NCBI RefSeq assembly: GCF_029952525.1
Contig: NZ_JASAOF010000024.1
Coordinates: 32,159 to 96,158, forward strand
Length of the DNA: 64,000 nt
Source of the DNA: Saccharopolyspora ipomoeae
Lineage (GTDB): Bacteria; Actinomycetota; Actinomycetes; Mycobacteriales; Pseudonocardiaceae
Direction of reading: 5' to 3'
Positions 42,990-51,775 of this stretch are shown piece by piece (within the stretch, counting starts at the first letter, position 1; every line of letters starts with the position of its first letter). The translations under genes and the position numbers were made by a program. A model generated the notes under the pieces. That model had not been told where the DNA came from, ran no database searches, and worked only from the letters and a program-made list of their open reading frames with translations.

Positions 42990-43832
42990 ATGGCTGAAAT
43001 TCACCGCTACGCCGCGTTCACCACCACCCCTAAGGGCGGAAATCCTGCGGGAGTCGTGCTGGACGCGCGGGACCTCGACGAGGCCCGGATGCAGCAGATC
43101 GCCGCCGAGGTCGGCTACTCCGAGACCGCGTTCGCCGTTCCCACCGGGCCGCGCCGCTTCACCCTGCGCTTCTTCAGCCCGCTCGCCGAGGTCGCCTTCT
43201 GCGGGCACGCCACCATCGCCACCGCGGTCGCGCTCGCCGAGCGCACCGCGGTCGGAGACCTGCTCTTCGACACCCGTGCGGGGGAAATCGCGGTCAGCAC
43301 CAGCGCGGACGAGACCGGTGCCGTCCGGGCCGGTCTGCGCAGCGTCCCCACCACCAGTCGGGCGGCCACCGAGGCCGAGGTCCGGGATGCGCTGAAGGCG
43401 CTGCGGTGGAACGCCGAGGAGCTCGACAGCGCCTTCCCGCCGCACGTCGCCTTCGGCGGCAACGAGCACCTGGTGCTCGCCGTCCGCGACCGAGAGCGGT
43501 TGGCGGAGCTGAAATACGACTTCGACGCGCTGAAAGCGCTGATGCGGGAGCGGGATTGGACCACGCTCCAACTCGTCTGGCGCGAGGACGACGGGATCTT
43601 CCACTCGCGCAACCCGTTCCCGGTCGGCGGAGTGGTGGAGGACCCGGCGACAGGAGCCGCCGCGGCGGCGTTCGGCGGCTACCTGCGCGCCCTCGGCCGG
43701 GTGACCGAGCCGCTCCGGCTGGCGATCGTCCAGGGCGAGGACATGGGGCGGCGGAGCGAGATCACCGCGCACGTCGACCCCGACGACCCGCGGGTCACCG
43801 TGACCGGCGGTGCCGTGCCCATCCGGGGATGA
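42990..43832 (+). CDS. PhzF-family isomerase-like protein
   Basis: 280 residues from ATG at 42990. It has the diaminopimelate-epimerase fold of PhzF: FTTTPKGGNPAGVVLDA, the catalytic Glu45 in VGYSETAF, FFSPLAEVAFCGHATIATA and EDPATGAAAAAFGGYL. Such proteins isomerise or are uncharacterised homologues of the phenazine enzyme; there are no other phenazine genes here, so phenazine synthesis is not implied. Probably controlled by the adjacent LysR protein. Confidence 0.88.
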   Translation: MAEIHRYAAFTTTPKGGNPAGVVLDARDLDEARMQQIAAEVGYSETAFAVPTGPRRFTLRFFSPLAEVAFCGHATIATAVALAERTAVGDLLFDTRAGEIAVSTSADETGAVRAGLRSVPTTSRAATEAEVRDALKALRWNAEELDSAFPPHVAFGGNEHLVLAVRDRERLAELKYDFDALKALMRERDWTTLQLVWREDDGIFHSRNPFPVGGVVEDPATGAAAAAFGGYLRALGRVTEPLRLAIVQGEDMGRRSEITAHVDPDDPRVTVTGGAVPIRG

Positions 43833-43947
43833 CCGCTCCGGTCTGCGTTTGACGGATTTCCGGTGCGGGCATGCACTGGGTGGTGGGGTGTGCCTTCCCC
43901 CGCTGGCGTCCTGAACTGCCGAGCCACCACCGGAGGGACGAAGAACG

Positions 43948-45411
43948 ATGGTCGACCAGAACCGAAAACCCGCGACGACGACCGATGCGGGCATCCCGGT
44001 CACCAGCGATGAGCACTCGTTGACGGTCGGGCCCGACGGCCCGATCCTGCTGCAGGACAACTACCTGATCGAGCAGATGGCGCAGTTCAACCGGGAGCGC
44101 ATCCCGGAGCGCCAGCCGCACGCCAAGGGCAACGGTGCGTTCGGCCGGTTCGTGGTGACCAACGACGTCAGCGCCTACACCCGGGCCGCCGTGTTCCAGC
44201 CGGGTACCGAGACGGACGTGATGATCCGGTTCTCGACGGTGGCGGGTGAGCGGGGCAGCCCGGACACCTGGCGCGACCCGCGCGGCTTCGCGGTGAAGTT
44301 CTACACCAGCGAGGGCAACTACGACATGGTCGGCAACAACACGCCGGTCTTCTTCGTGCGGGACCCGATGAAGTTCCAGCACTTCATCCGCTCGCAGAAG
44401 CGGCGCGCCGACACCAACTCGCGCGACAAGAACATGCAGTGGGACTTCTGGACGCTCTCGCCGGAGTCCGCGCACCAGGTCACCTGGCTGATGGGCGATC
44501 GGGGCATCCCGAAGACCTGGCGGCACATGAACGGCTACTCCAGCCACACCTACATGTGGGTCAACGCCCAGAACCAGAAGTTCTGGGTGAAGTACCACTT
44601 CAAGACCGACCAGGGCGTCGAGTGCCTGACCCAGGAGGAGGCCGACCACCTGGCCGGCGCGGACGGCGACTACCACCAGCGCGACCTCTACGAGTCGATC
44701 GAGCGGGGCGAGTTCCCCAGCTGGACGCTGAAGATGCAGATCATGCCGTTCGAGGACGCCGAGACCTACCGGTTCAACCCGTTCGACCTGACCAAGGTGT
44801 GGCCGCACGGCGACTACCCGCTCATCGAGGTCGGCAAGCTCACGCTGGACCGCAACCCGACGGACCACCACACCGAGATCGAGCAGGCGGCGTTCGAGCC
44901 GAACAACCTGGTCCCCGGCATCGGCCCGAGCCCGGACAAGATGCTGCTGGCCCGGCTGTTCTCCTACGCCGACGCGCACCGGGCCCGGCTCGGCGCCAAC
45001 TACAAGCAGATCCCGGTGAACTCGGCCGACGCCCCGGTGCACAGCTACAGCAAGGACGGGGCGATGCGGGTCAACAAGGTCGCCGATCCGGTGTACGCGC
45101 CGAACTCCTACGGCGGGCCGGAAGCCGACACCGTCCGGTTCGGCGAGCCCGCGGGCTGGAGCACCAGCGGCGAGATGGTGCACGCCGCCTACACGAAGCG
45201 CCGCGATGACGACGACTTCGGGCAGGCGGGAACGATGGTTCGCGAGGTGTTCGACGACGACGCCCGCGCCCGGCTGGTGTCCAACGTGGCCGGTCACCTG
45301 CTGGACGGCGTCACCGAGCCGATCCTGCAGCGCGCTTTCGAGTACTGGCGCAACATCGACGAGGACATCGGCAAGCGCATCGAACGCGCAGTCACCAACG
45401 GCGGCAGCTGA
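43948..45411 (+). CDS. katA: Monofunctional heme catalase, clade 3
   Basis: 487 residues, the usual length for small-subunit catalases. Distal His58 is in ERQPHAKGNGAFG, the essential Asn in MVGNNTPVFF, and the proximal heme Tyr in LFSYADAHRARLGANY. RFSTVAGERGSPDTWRDPRGFA is the family signature region. It decomposes hydrogen peroxide in the cytoplasm. GGAGGG at 43932-43937 is the ribosome site; GGTGGTGG (43879-43886) and CCACCACC (43924-43931) can pair just before it. No Fur-type gene is adjacent. Confidence 0.95.
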   Translation: MVDQNRKPATTTDAGIPVTSDEHSLTVGPDGPILLQDNYLIEQMAQFNRERIPERQPHAKGNGAFGRFVVTNDVSAYTRAAVFQPGTETDVMIRFSTVAGERGSPDTWRDPRGFAVKFYTSEGNYDMVGNNTPVFFVRDPMKFQHFIRSQKRRADTNSRDKNMQWDFWTLSPESAHQVTWLMGDRGIPKTWRHMNGYSSHTYMWVNAQNQKFWVKYHFKTDQGVECLTQEEADHLAGADGDYHQRDLYESIERGEFPSWTLKMQIMPFEDAETYRFNPFDLTKVWPHGDYPLIEVGKLTLDRNPTDHHTEIEQAAFEPNNLVPGIGPSPDKMLLARLFSYADAHRARLGANYKQIPVNSADAPVHSYSKDGAMRVNKVADPVYAPNSYGGPEADTVRFGEPAGWSTSGEMVHAAYTKRRDDDDFGQAGTMVREVFDDDARARLVSNVAGHLLDGVTEPILQRAFEYWRNIDEDIGKRIERAVTNGGS

Positions 45412-45420
45412 CGCCGACGA

Positions 45421-45459
45421 CGAGAGCCCCTGCCGGGTGACACCCGGCAGGGGCTCTCG
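45421..45459. terminator. Bidirectional terminator after katA
   Basis: CGAGAGCCCCTGCCGGGT (45421-45438) pairs perfectly with ACCCGGCAGGGGCTCTCG (45442-45459), between convergent katA and the lipoprotein gene. Confidence 0.85.
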
Positions 45460-45480
45460 CGTTCGGTGGGCTGGTGGCGA

Positions 45481-45690
45481 TCAGTTGTCGTCGCCGTCCT
45501 CCTGGTCGCCGCCGCCGTCGTCCTGCTGGTCGTCCTGCTGCTGCCCGTCGTCCTGCTGCTGGTCGTCGTCCTGCTGCTCCTGCTGGTCCTCCTGCTGCGG
45601 GGGCTGGGCGAAGTCGCACCCGGCGGTCACGCCGAGCGCGAAGACGGCACCGACGACGGCCGTGACGATCCGGACTCTCGAGTTACGCAT
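45481..45690 (-). CDS. Small lipoprotein with an Asp/Gln low-complexity tail
   Basis: 69 residues from ATG at 45690. Signal peptide with lipobox VTAGC (Cys25). Everything after residue ~30 is made of Gln, Asp, Glu and Gly (QQEDQQEQQDDDQQQDDGQQ and so on) and ends in EDGDDN. The DNA of the tail is a run of CAG/GAC-type codons that could slip. It might bind cations at the envelope, but no family is recognised. Confidence 0.7.
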   Translation of the reverse strand: MRNSRVRIVTAVVGAVFALGVTAGCDFAQPPQQEDQQEQQDDDQQQDDGQQQDDQQDDGGGDQEDGDDN

Positions 45691-45822
45691 AACAGGACGA
45701 TACGGGCGAGACGGGTGATCCGTCAGGCAGTTCGGGTGAGAGGTGCGCGAATTCGAGTGCGCATGAAGATCACTCAATGAGGGGCGATCACACAGAGTGA
45801 TGCTGAACGTATCCTTGCGTTC

Positions 45823-46620
45823 ATGCCCAACGCGCCCCGTGTTCATGCCTACATCGACGAAACCGGTGATCGGGGCTCCTCCGCGAGATCCAGTCCGATC
45901 TTCGGCATGGCTGCGGTGGTTTTGGATGAGCGCGGCGTCGGCAACGTGCGCCGGGCGATCAGTTCGCTCCGCCAGGACTTCAAGGTTCCGGGATCTGCGG
46001 TGATGTCTTGGAAGCACCACCTCAAGACCCATGATCGGAGGCGGAGGGCGGCGGAGGTTCTCGGTGCGGTTGAAGGTCTTCGAGTCTGCTACGTGTACGC
46101 GATCAAGGACGAGCTCTGGCCGGGCACTTACCGGGATGATCCGACGCGGTTCTACAACTACGTTGCCTTCCAGACCTACAAGTCCGTTCTGTGGGCTGCT
46201 CGTGACTGGAAGGGGAACGCGCGGGTGTGGACGCGTTTTGGGCATGTCAAGGGGCATGACCACCGTGCGACCGATGCTTACATCCGGCGTGAGGCCGGGA
46301 GGGACGAACGCGTTCCCTTTCACTTCGAACAGGGGCTTCGCTGGGTGGACGCCCGCACCTACGCCGAAAGTCAAGTCGCGGACTTGTACGGAGGCTTCCT
46401 CAAGGCTGCTACCTGGCCTTCGGGTGAGTTCAACTACGTGGAGTCCGCGTACCTGCTGAAGATCTGGCCTCAGATCCGCAAGCGTGATTCATGTGCGATT
46501 CCGTTGGGGATCAGGAGCATGCCGCGCAACGAGCTCGTCCGGAAGAACGACTGGTTTCCGTGCGTGCAGTGCAGCAACGAGATCAGCTCCCCAAGAGCTT
46601 CCAGGGGCCGATCCACTTAA
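45823..46620 (+). CDS. DUF3800-domain protein
   Basis: 265 residues. The N-terminal AYIDETGDRGSS matches the DUF3800 start, with acidic residues Asp12, Glu13 and Asp16 that resemble an RNase H-like metal site; later acidic residues are in VDARTYAESQVADLYGG. DUF3800 genes are common in accessory and phage-linked regions and have been suggested to be nucleases; the function is not established. Codon use is less GC3-rich than in neighbours. The last 13 codons lie inside an inverted repeat (46582-46674), so the C-terminus may be a recent fusion. Confidence 0.8.
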   Translation: MPNAPRVHAYIDETGDRGSSARSSPIFGMAAVVLDERGVGNVRRAISSLRQDFKVPGSAVMSWKHHLKTHDRRRRAAEVLGAVEGLRVCYVYAIKDELWPGTYRDDPTRFYNYVAFQTYKSVLWAARDWKGNARVWTRFGHVKGHDHRATDAYIRREAGRDERVPFHFEQGLRWVDARTYAESQVADLYGGFLKAATWPSGEFNYVESAYLLKIWPQIRKRDSCAIPLGIRSMPRNELVRKNDWFPCVQCSNEISSPRASRGRST

Positions 46621-46674
46621 GGAGAGCGGTGACAGCACCGCGGGCAATCCCTGGCAAGCTCTTGGGGAGCTGAT
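46582..46674. repeat. Inverted repeat overlapping the 3' end of the DUF3800 gene
   Basis: ATCAGCTCCCCAAGAGCTT then CCAGGG (46582-46606) pairs with CCCTGG then CAAGCTCTTGGGGAGCTGAT (46649-46674), one base bulged. The stop codon (46618-46620) lies in the loop. It could be a terminator for convergent genes or the end of a mobile segment. Confidence 0.75.
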
Positions 46675-46764
46675 GTACTCAGTCTAACGGACCTCGGAAG
46701 CCTGGTCGAGCTTCCTCGTGCCCCCGCGCCTTCATCACCCGAACGGACTTGAGGCAAGTCGTTG

Positions 46765-48021
46765 TCAGCACCGCGCGGGATCCTCGGCGAGCTCGTGAGG
46801 GGTCGATTCGCGCGGCCTGGGAGGGATCCGCAGCACCAGGACCGCCGCGATCAGGCACAGTGCGCCGGTGGCGGGCCAGAGGAGCGCGTAGCCGCCCGCG
46901 GCGTCCCGGACGAGCCCGCCGAGGAAGGCGAGGAAGCCTGCGCCGAGCTGGTGGGCGACGCTGATCCAGCCGAAGACGATCGGGCCGTCGGCGCCGTGGA
47001 GTCGCCGGCACAGGGCGATGATCGGCGGGACCGTCGCGACGTCGAGCAGGCCGAACACCACCACGAACGCGATCATCCCGGGCCGCACCGCCGGGCCGAA
47101 CAGCCCGGGCAGCAGCGCCAGCGATACCCCGCGCAGCGCGAAGCACGCGGTCAGCAGCAGGCGCGGGTCGAGCCGGTCGGTGAGCCAGCCGGAGCCGACC
47201 GTGCCCAGCACGTTGACCACGCCGATGACCGCCAGCAGGGAGGACGCGATGCCGGTCGGCATCCCGTGATCGTGGGCGGCCGGGGTGAAGTGGGTCCACA
47301 TGATGCCGTTGGTCGACGCCCCGCAGATCGCGAAAGCGCTTGCGAGCAGCCAGAAGGTGCCGCGCCGCAATGGGAGGGCGCGCACCGCGCGCGTCAGCGG
47401 GGCGGTCGGTGTCGGCGGTTCCGGGCGCGTCGCGCCGTAGGGGAGCAGGCCGACGTCAGCGGGACGGTCCCGCAGCACCGCCCAGGCGAGCGGGGCGACC
47501 AGCAGGGCGATCCCGATCAGGGTTCCGGTCGCCGCGCGCCGGTCGACGTCGGTCAGCAGCGCGAACACCGGCAGCAGCGCGAACTGGCCGAAGACCGTGG
47601 CGGCGGTGAGCACGCCCGCGACCAGGCCGCGGCGGGCGGCGAACCAGCGGTCGGCCACCAGCGCGGCGAACGTGGTCGCCAGCGCCCCGCAGCCGGACCC
47701 GACGAGCACGCCCCAGCCGAGCACGAACTGCCAGGGCGCGGTCATCCACGTGGTGAGCGCGGCACCGGAGGCGATCAGCAGCAGCGCGGCGGTGACGATC
47801 CGGCGCAGGCCGAAGCGGTCCATCGCGGCGGCGCCGAACGGCGCGGTCAGCCCGTACAGCACGAGGTTCACCGAGGAGGCCGCGCCGATCGTGCCGTGCG
47901 ACCAGCCGAACTCGTCGTGCAACGGCGTCACCAGCAGACCCGCGGTCGTCGCGCAGGCACCGGCTCCGATGATCACCAGCGCGGCCACCGCGGCGACCCA
48001 CCAGGCTCGATGAAGAGGCAT
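46765..48021 (-). CDS. Major facilitator superfamily transporter
   Basis: 418 residues from ATG at 48021. About twelve hydrophobic segments; EFGWSHGTIGAASSVNLVLYGLTAPFGAAAMDRFGLRR (spread over residues 38-75) is typical of the monocarboxylate/oxalate:formate-like MFS group. It is divergent from the AraC-type regulator gene 70 bp away, which probably regulates it. The C-terminal tail after residue ~400 is short and polar. Confidence 0.87.
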   Translation of the reverse strand: MPLHRAWWVAAVAALVIIGAGACATTAGLLVTPLHDEFGWSHGTIGAASSVNLVLYGLTAPFGAAAMDRFGLRRIVTAALLLIASGAALTTWMTAPWQFVLGWGVLVGSGCGALATTFAALVADRWFAARRGLVAGVLTAATVFGQFALLPVFALLTDVDRRAATGTLIGIALLVAPLAWAVLRDRPADVGLLPYGATRPEPPTPTAPLTRAVRALPLRRGTFWLLASAFAICGASTNGIMWTHFTPAAHDHGMPTGIASSLLAVIGVVNVLGTVGSGWLTDRLDPRLLLTACFALRGVSLALLPGLFGPAVRPGMIAFVVVFGLLDVATVPPIIALCRRLHGADGPIVFGWISVAHQLGAGFLAFLGGLVRDAAGGYALLWPATGALCLIAAVLVLRIPPRPRESTPHELAEDPARC

Positions 48022-48057
48022 TGCCCCACCCTGCGAGCCGGTGATGCCCGGGAACAG

Positions 48058-48092
48058 TGGCCCGATGGCCAACATGTGCAAGGATCGGGCCA
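48058..48092. promoter_or_regulatory. Inverted repeat covering the start of the GATase1-AraC gene
   Basis: TGGCCCGAT (48058-48066) and ATCGGGCCA (48084-48092) are perfect 9-bp arms; the second arm includes the A of the ATG. It may be an operator shared with the divergent MFS gene, or an mRNA hairpin that hides the start. Confidence 0.5.
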
Positions 48093-49069
48093 TGACGACT
48101 CGGGTGGCGGTGCTGGTCCGCGACGGCGTGATGCCGATGGAGCTCGGGCTGGTGCACCAGCTTTTCGGCTGCGCCCGCTCGTCCTCGGGTGACCCGCTGT
48201 ACGAGGTCGTGACCTGCGCCGTCGTGCCAGGGTTGATCCGCACCGACGCCGACTTCCCGATCCACGTCGAACGGGGTCCCGAAGCGCTGGACGACGCGCG
48301 CACGGTCGTGCTGCCCGCCAGCCACGAGCCGGACGAGACCGAGACGGAGGGGAGGCTGCCCGCCGACCTGGCGGCCGCGCTCGCCCGGATCCCGGACGGC
48401 GCGCGGATCGCGTCGATCTGCACGGGGGCGTTCGTGCTGGCCGCCGCCGGGATGCTCGACGGCCGGAGGGCGACCACGCACTGGAAGTCCTGCGAGCACT
48501 TCCGGCGACTGTTCCCGCAGGTCGAGCTGGTTCCTGACGTGCTCTACACCGATGACGGGGACGTGCTGACCTCGGCGGGGGAGGCCTCGGGCATCGACCT
48601 GTGCCTGCACCTGATCCGGTGCGATCACGGGGCGGCGGTGGCCAACGAGGTCGCGCGCACCACGGTCGTGCCGCCCCACCGGGAGGGCGGTCAGGCGCAG
48701 TACATCCGGCGGCCGGTGCCCGAGCCTGCTGCGTCGACGACCGCGCGGGCGCGGGCGTGGGCGCTGGAGCACCTCGACCGGCCGATCGCGCTGCGGGAGC
48801 TCGCCGCGCAGGACGCGTTGAGCGTGCGGACTTTCACCCGACGATTCCGCGAAGAAGTCGGCATTTCCCCGTTGCAGTGGATTACCGGGCAACGCGTGGA
48901 ACTCGCGCGACGTCTATTGGAGGAAACCGACCTACCGGTCGAAAGAATCGCGAGCGATTCCGGATTCGGAACTGCCGCATCGCTGCGCCAACACCTGCAA
49001 ACCGAACTCGGTGTTTCGCCGAGCGGTTACCGCGCGACGTTCCGAGGGGCACCGAGGTCGGAGGCGTAG
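48092..49069 (+). CDS. GATase1-AraC family transcriptional regulator (FtrA-like)
   Basis: 325 residues from ATG at 48092. N-terminal DJ-1/PfpI-like domain with the nucleophile-elbow Cys110 in ASICTGAFVLAAAG, then a linker and the C-terminal AraC HTH pair (IALRELAAQDALSVRTFTRRF and LPVERIASDSGFGTAASLRQHL). This two-domain type is common in actinobacteria and usually activates a nearby transporter or enzyme. The divergent MFS transporter is the obvious target. Confidence 0.92.
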   Translation: MTTRVAVLVRDGVMPMELGLVHQLFGCARSSSGDPLYEVVTCAVVPGLIRTDADFPIHVERGPEALDDARTVVLPASHEPDETETEGRLPADLAAALARIPDGARIASICTGAFVLAAAGMLDGRRATTHWKSCEHFRRLFPQVELVPDVLYTDDGDVLTSAGEASGIDLCLHLIRCDHGAAVANEVARTTVVPPHREGGQAQYIRRPVPEPAASTTARARAWALEHLDRPIALRELAAQDALSVRTFTRRFREEVGISPLQWITGQRVELARRLLEETDLPVERIASDSGFGTAASLRQHLQTELGVSPSGYRATFRGAPRSEA

Positions 49070-49084
49070 GTGCGGGACGTGGGT

Positions 49085-49116
49085 GAGGCCCCGCCGGGTG
49101 TGGCCGGCGGGGCCTC
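49085..49116. terminator. Bidirectional terminator
   Basis: GAGGCCCCGCCGG (49085-49097) pairs perfectly with CCGGCGGGGCCTC (49104-49116) between the convergent regulator and small secreted-protein genes. Confidence 0.85.
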
Positions 49117-49130
49117 GGTACGGGGATGGG

Positions 49131-49334
49131 TCAGCCCATGATGCCCGCGTTGATGACGGAAGTATCGGTGTCGTTGTCCTCGATGCTTGTGTCCTGGTCC
49201 AACGAGCTGCAGGAGAAGACGTCGCAGACTCCGTCTCGTGGCTGCATCTCCGCGGCGGAGGCGAGGCCGGCTCCGGCGAACACGAGGGGCAGGGCGAGAG
49301 CGCCGACCACGAGGGGGCGAACCAGCGAGCGCAT
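49131..49334 (-). CDS. Small secreted protein
   Basis: 67 residues from ATG at 49334, decided by GGAAGGAAGG upstream. Signal peptide with cleavage near residue 28 (LASA/AE). The ~39-residue mature part has two cysteines (GVCDVFSCSSLD) likely to form a disulfide, and an Asp/Thr-rich tail (DTSIEDNDTDTSVINAG). Not recognised; the size and tail recall actinobacterial small surface proteins such as the one at 36906, but the sequences are not clearly homologous. Confidence 0.65.
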   Translation of the reverse strand: MRSLVRPLVVGALALPLVFAGAGLASAAEMQPRDGVCDVFSCSSLDQDTSIEDNDTDTSVINAGIMG

Positions 49335-49636
49335 AATTGCCTTCCTTCCCATTCGACTGACCCATTGATATTTCCGGATCACGATGACCCGAAATCGGGC
49401 AATTCAAGGTGTACCTGCCGCGCCGCTGGGTTGCAGATTCGCCGACGGGGTGTTCACCGGAAAGTGTTTCCGCTGCGAACCGTTGCTTGTACCAACTCAA
49501 TTCACGCTGCGAAGGGATGGCTTTCCCGCATTGTCACATTGAGTGTTGAAAAGGGAAACCGAAAGGGTGGTTTGCGGGTGAACTCCACGACAACGGCCCA
49601 TTCCGCCCTCGCACCACACGTCCACCGATCCCCGGA
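49335..49636. other. Intergenic region upstream of the small secreted-protein gene
   Basis: About 300 bp without a convincing gene. It must carry the promoter of the minus-strand secreted-protein gene. TGAACTCCAC at 49579-49588 is repeated in the P450 terminator (49637-49669) in both orientations. I see no clear -10/-35 pair. Confidence 0.4.
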
Positions 49637-49669
49637 CGGTGGAGTTCAGGATTGACCCGAACTCCACCG
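49637..49669 (-). terminator. Hairpin after the P450 gene
   Basis: CGGTGGAGTTC (49637-49647) pairs perfectly with GAACTCCACCG (49659-49669), 13 bp beyond the P450 stop on the minus strand. Confidence 0.7.
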
Positions 49670-49682
49670 CCGGAACGCCGGA

Positions 49683-50864
49683 TCACCCCAGCAGCAGCGG
49701 CAGCCTGCTCACCCCGGTCATGTTGGGGCTGGGGAGGAATCGCGGAGCGTCGTCCGGGTCGGTCCGCAGCCGCGGGAAGCGGTCCAGCAGGAGGTTCAGC
49801 GCGATCCGGCCCTCCAGCCGGGCCAGCGGAGCGCCGAGGCAGAAGTGGATGCCGCGGCCGAACCCGATCTGCGGGTTCGGGTCCCGGGTCACGTCGAAGG
49901 CGTTCGGATCGGTGAACTGGCGCGGATCGCGGTTGGCGGAGGCGACCCACAGCAGCAGCATCTGATCGGCCGGGATCCGGACGCCGCCGAGCTCGGTGTC
50001 GGTCTCGGTCACCCGCGAGACCGCGGCGAACGGGCTCAGGAACCGAAGCGACTCCTCGATCGCGTGCGGCACCAGCGACCGGTCCGCCCGCACCCGCTCG
50101 AACTGGTCCGGGTGCGCGTCCAGGCACAGCAGCGTGTTGCCCAGCAGCATCGTGGTCGTGATGTGCCCGGCGACCAGCAGGACCATGCCGAAGTTGGTGA
50201 TCTCGGCGTCGCTGAGCCGGACCCCGTCCACCTCGGCCTCGACCAGCTTGGTCAGCAGGTCCTCGCGCGGGCGTTGGCGGCGTTCCTGGACGTGCTCGCC
50301 CAGGTAGGCGACGAGCTCGCCGACGAGCTCCATCGCGGAGTTGAAGTACTCCTCGTCCTCCGGTGAGCGGTCCTTGAGCGAGACCTTGTTGGTGGAGTTG
50401 AACATCCCGTCCACCCACCGCTTGAACCGGTCGCGGTCGCTCGCGGGAACCCCGAGGAGCTCGGCGATGACGATCACCGGCAGCGGGTAGGCGAGGTCGG
50501 TGACCAGCTCGCTCTTCTCGCCCATGCCGTCCATCAGCTCGGTGGTGAGCCCGGCGATGCGGGGTTCGAGATCGGCCACCACCTTCGGCGTGAAGGCGTG
50601 GCTGACGAGCTTCCGCAGCTTCTGGTGGTCCGGCGGGTCCATCTGGACCAGGTTGCCCTCGGAGAACCCGCCGGCCTCCGGGACGAGTCGTTGCGTGTGG
50701 GAGGAGAAGGTGGCGGGGTCGCTGAGCGCCCGCAGGATCTCCGGGTACCCGTGGACCTCCCACATGCCGGTGCTCTCGTCGTAGCGGACCTCGTGGTCCG
50801 GCCGTTCGCCGCGCAGCCAGAACTGCGCCGCGTTGATCCCCCAGGTGTCGGCCAGTGCGGTCAT
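49683..50864 (-). CDS. Cytochrome P450
   Basis: 393 residues from ATG at 50864 with GGGGG upstream; an in-frame ATG at 50921 lies inside the TetR gene and is less likely. Heme ligand Cys342 is in FGRGIHFCLGAPLAR; the ExxR motif is Glu271/Arg274 (EESLR); the I-helix reads AGHITTT (232-238), with His where many bacterial P450s have a hydrophobic or acidic residue. It resembles soluble actinobacterial class I P450s, including macrolide-type hydroxylases. No ferredoxin is adjacent. It is co-transcribed with the TetR regulator. Confidence 0.92.
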   Translation of the reverse strand: MTALADTWGINAAQFWLRGERPDHEVRYDESTGMWEVHGYPEILRALSDPATFSSHTQRLVPEAGGFSEGNLVQMDPPDHQKLRKLVSHAFTPKVVADLEPRIAGLTTELMDGMGEKSELVTDLAYPLPVIVIAELLGVPASDRDRFKRWVDGMFNSTNKVSLKDRSPEDEEYFNSAMELVGELVAYLGEHVQERRQRPREDLLTKLVEAEVDGVRLSDAEITNFGMVLLVAGHITTTMLLGNTLLCLDAHPDQFERVRADRSLVPHAIEESLRFLSPFAAVSRVTETDTELGGVRIPADQMLLLWVASANRDPRQFTDPNAFDVTRDPNPQIGFGRGIHFCLGAPLARLEGRIALNLLLDRFPRLRTDPDDAPRFLPSPNMTGVSRLPLLLG

Positions 50865-50890
50865 GTCGTGCCCCCAATCGCGGCCGGGTC

Positions 50891-51574
50891 TCAGCCGCTG
50901 CGTGGTGGTGTGTAGATCCACTCCCGGAACTGCGCGTTGAGCTCGTCGAAGAGGTTGCCGATCTCGCTCGCCACGGTGGCCAGCGATGAGGGATCGGGTT
51001 CGCCCTCGGGCTCGAAGGCGGCGCGGATGGTGTGCGCCAGCGCGTCGGCCTTGGTCTCGTCCGCGAGGGCGGCGAAGTCCGGGTTGATGGCGTCGGTGAA
51101 GTGGAAGCCGCTCGCGGTGGCCGTGAGCGCCAGGTACGCGTTCGGCAGGTCGTCGCGCAGCAGCCGGTGCTTGAAGATCAGCTCGCGGTAGCGGTCGCCG
51201 AAGCGCTGCGCCTCCCCGCTCCGCCCGAACCGCTTGAGGTTGCCGAGCAGCTCGGTGTCCCCGGTGACCAGGGCTTTCATCAGCGGGTCGTGCGCGGTGA
51301 GCAGGAAGCTGCGGCGGAAGAACCGGTGCGGCCGAGCCTCGGCGGGGTCGGCGCGCATCGCCTCCGTCAGCTCGTTGAGCATGCCGATCGACTCGCGCAT
51401 GATCAGCGCCTCGAACAGCTGCTCCTTGGTGCGCCAGTGCAGGTAGACGGTGCCCTTGCCGACTTCGGCGCGGCGTGCGACGTCGTCGATGGTGACCTTG
51501 CGGGAGCCCAGCCGGACCATGAGCTCGCCCGCCGCGTCGAGGATGCGGTCGGCTCGGTCGGTGGGCTGGGTCAT
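50891..51574 (-). CDS. TetR-family regulator of the P450 operon
   Basis: 227 residues from ATG at 51574 with AAGGAGA upstream. HTH: RILDAAGELMVRLGSRKVTIDDVARRAEVGKGTVYLHWRTKEQLFEAL (within residues 9-60). The ligand domain has no recognised family. It stops 26 bp before the P450 start, so it probably represses its own operon. A possible operator lies at 51594-51619. Confidence 0.9.
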   Translation of the reverse strand: MTQPTDRADRILDAAGELMVRLGSRKVTIDDVARRAEVGKGTVYLHWRTKEQLFEALIMRESIGMLNELTEAMRADPAEARPHRFFRRSFLLTAHDPLMKALVTGDTELLGNLKRFGRSGEAQRFGDRYRELIFKHRLLRDDLPNAYLALTATASGFHFTDAINPDFAALADETKADALAHTIRAAFEPEGEPDPSSLATVASEIGNLFDELNAQFREWIYTPPRSG

Positions 51575-51593
51575 GACTCTCCTTCGTGACTTG

Positions 51594-51619
51594 GTGACCA
51601 GAATCGTCAATCCGGTCAC
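51594..51619. promoter_or_regulatory. Candidate TetR operator
   Basis: GTGACC (51594-51599) and GGTCAC (51614-51619) form a 6-bp inverted repeat with a 14-bp spacer, 20 bp upstream of the TetR start codon. Confidence 0.4.
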
Positions 51620-51775
51620 GCGGTCAGTTCACGGTAGATCCGCCGCACGACCCGCGCAAGGTCTCACTCGGAAGAGGGAGCAGCGGGGTGTTGCGGCGAG
51701 CGGGGAGAGCTCGGCGGGCTTAGCTTCGCCGGGAGCGGTCGACAAGGCTTTTCACAAGGCATGGGAAGGAGCACC

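Noticed and set aside
42990..43832. Phenazine biosynthesis locus
   Set aside because: Only a PhzF-fold gene is present; no phzA, B, C, D, E or G genes are nearby.
46484..46687. Alternative frame at the DUF3800 3' end
   Set aside because: Lies almost entirely within the better-supported DUF3800 gene and the inverted repeat.
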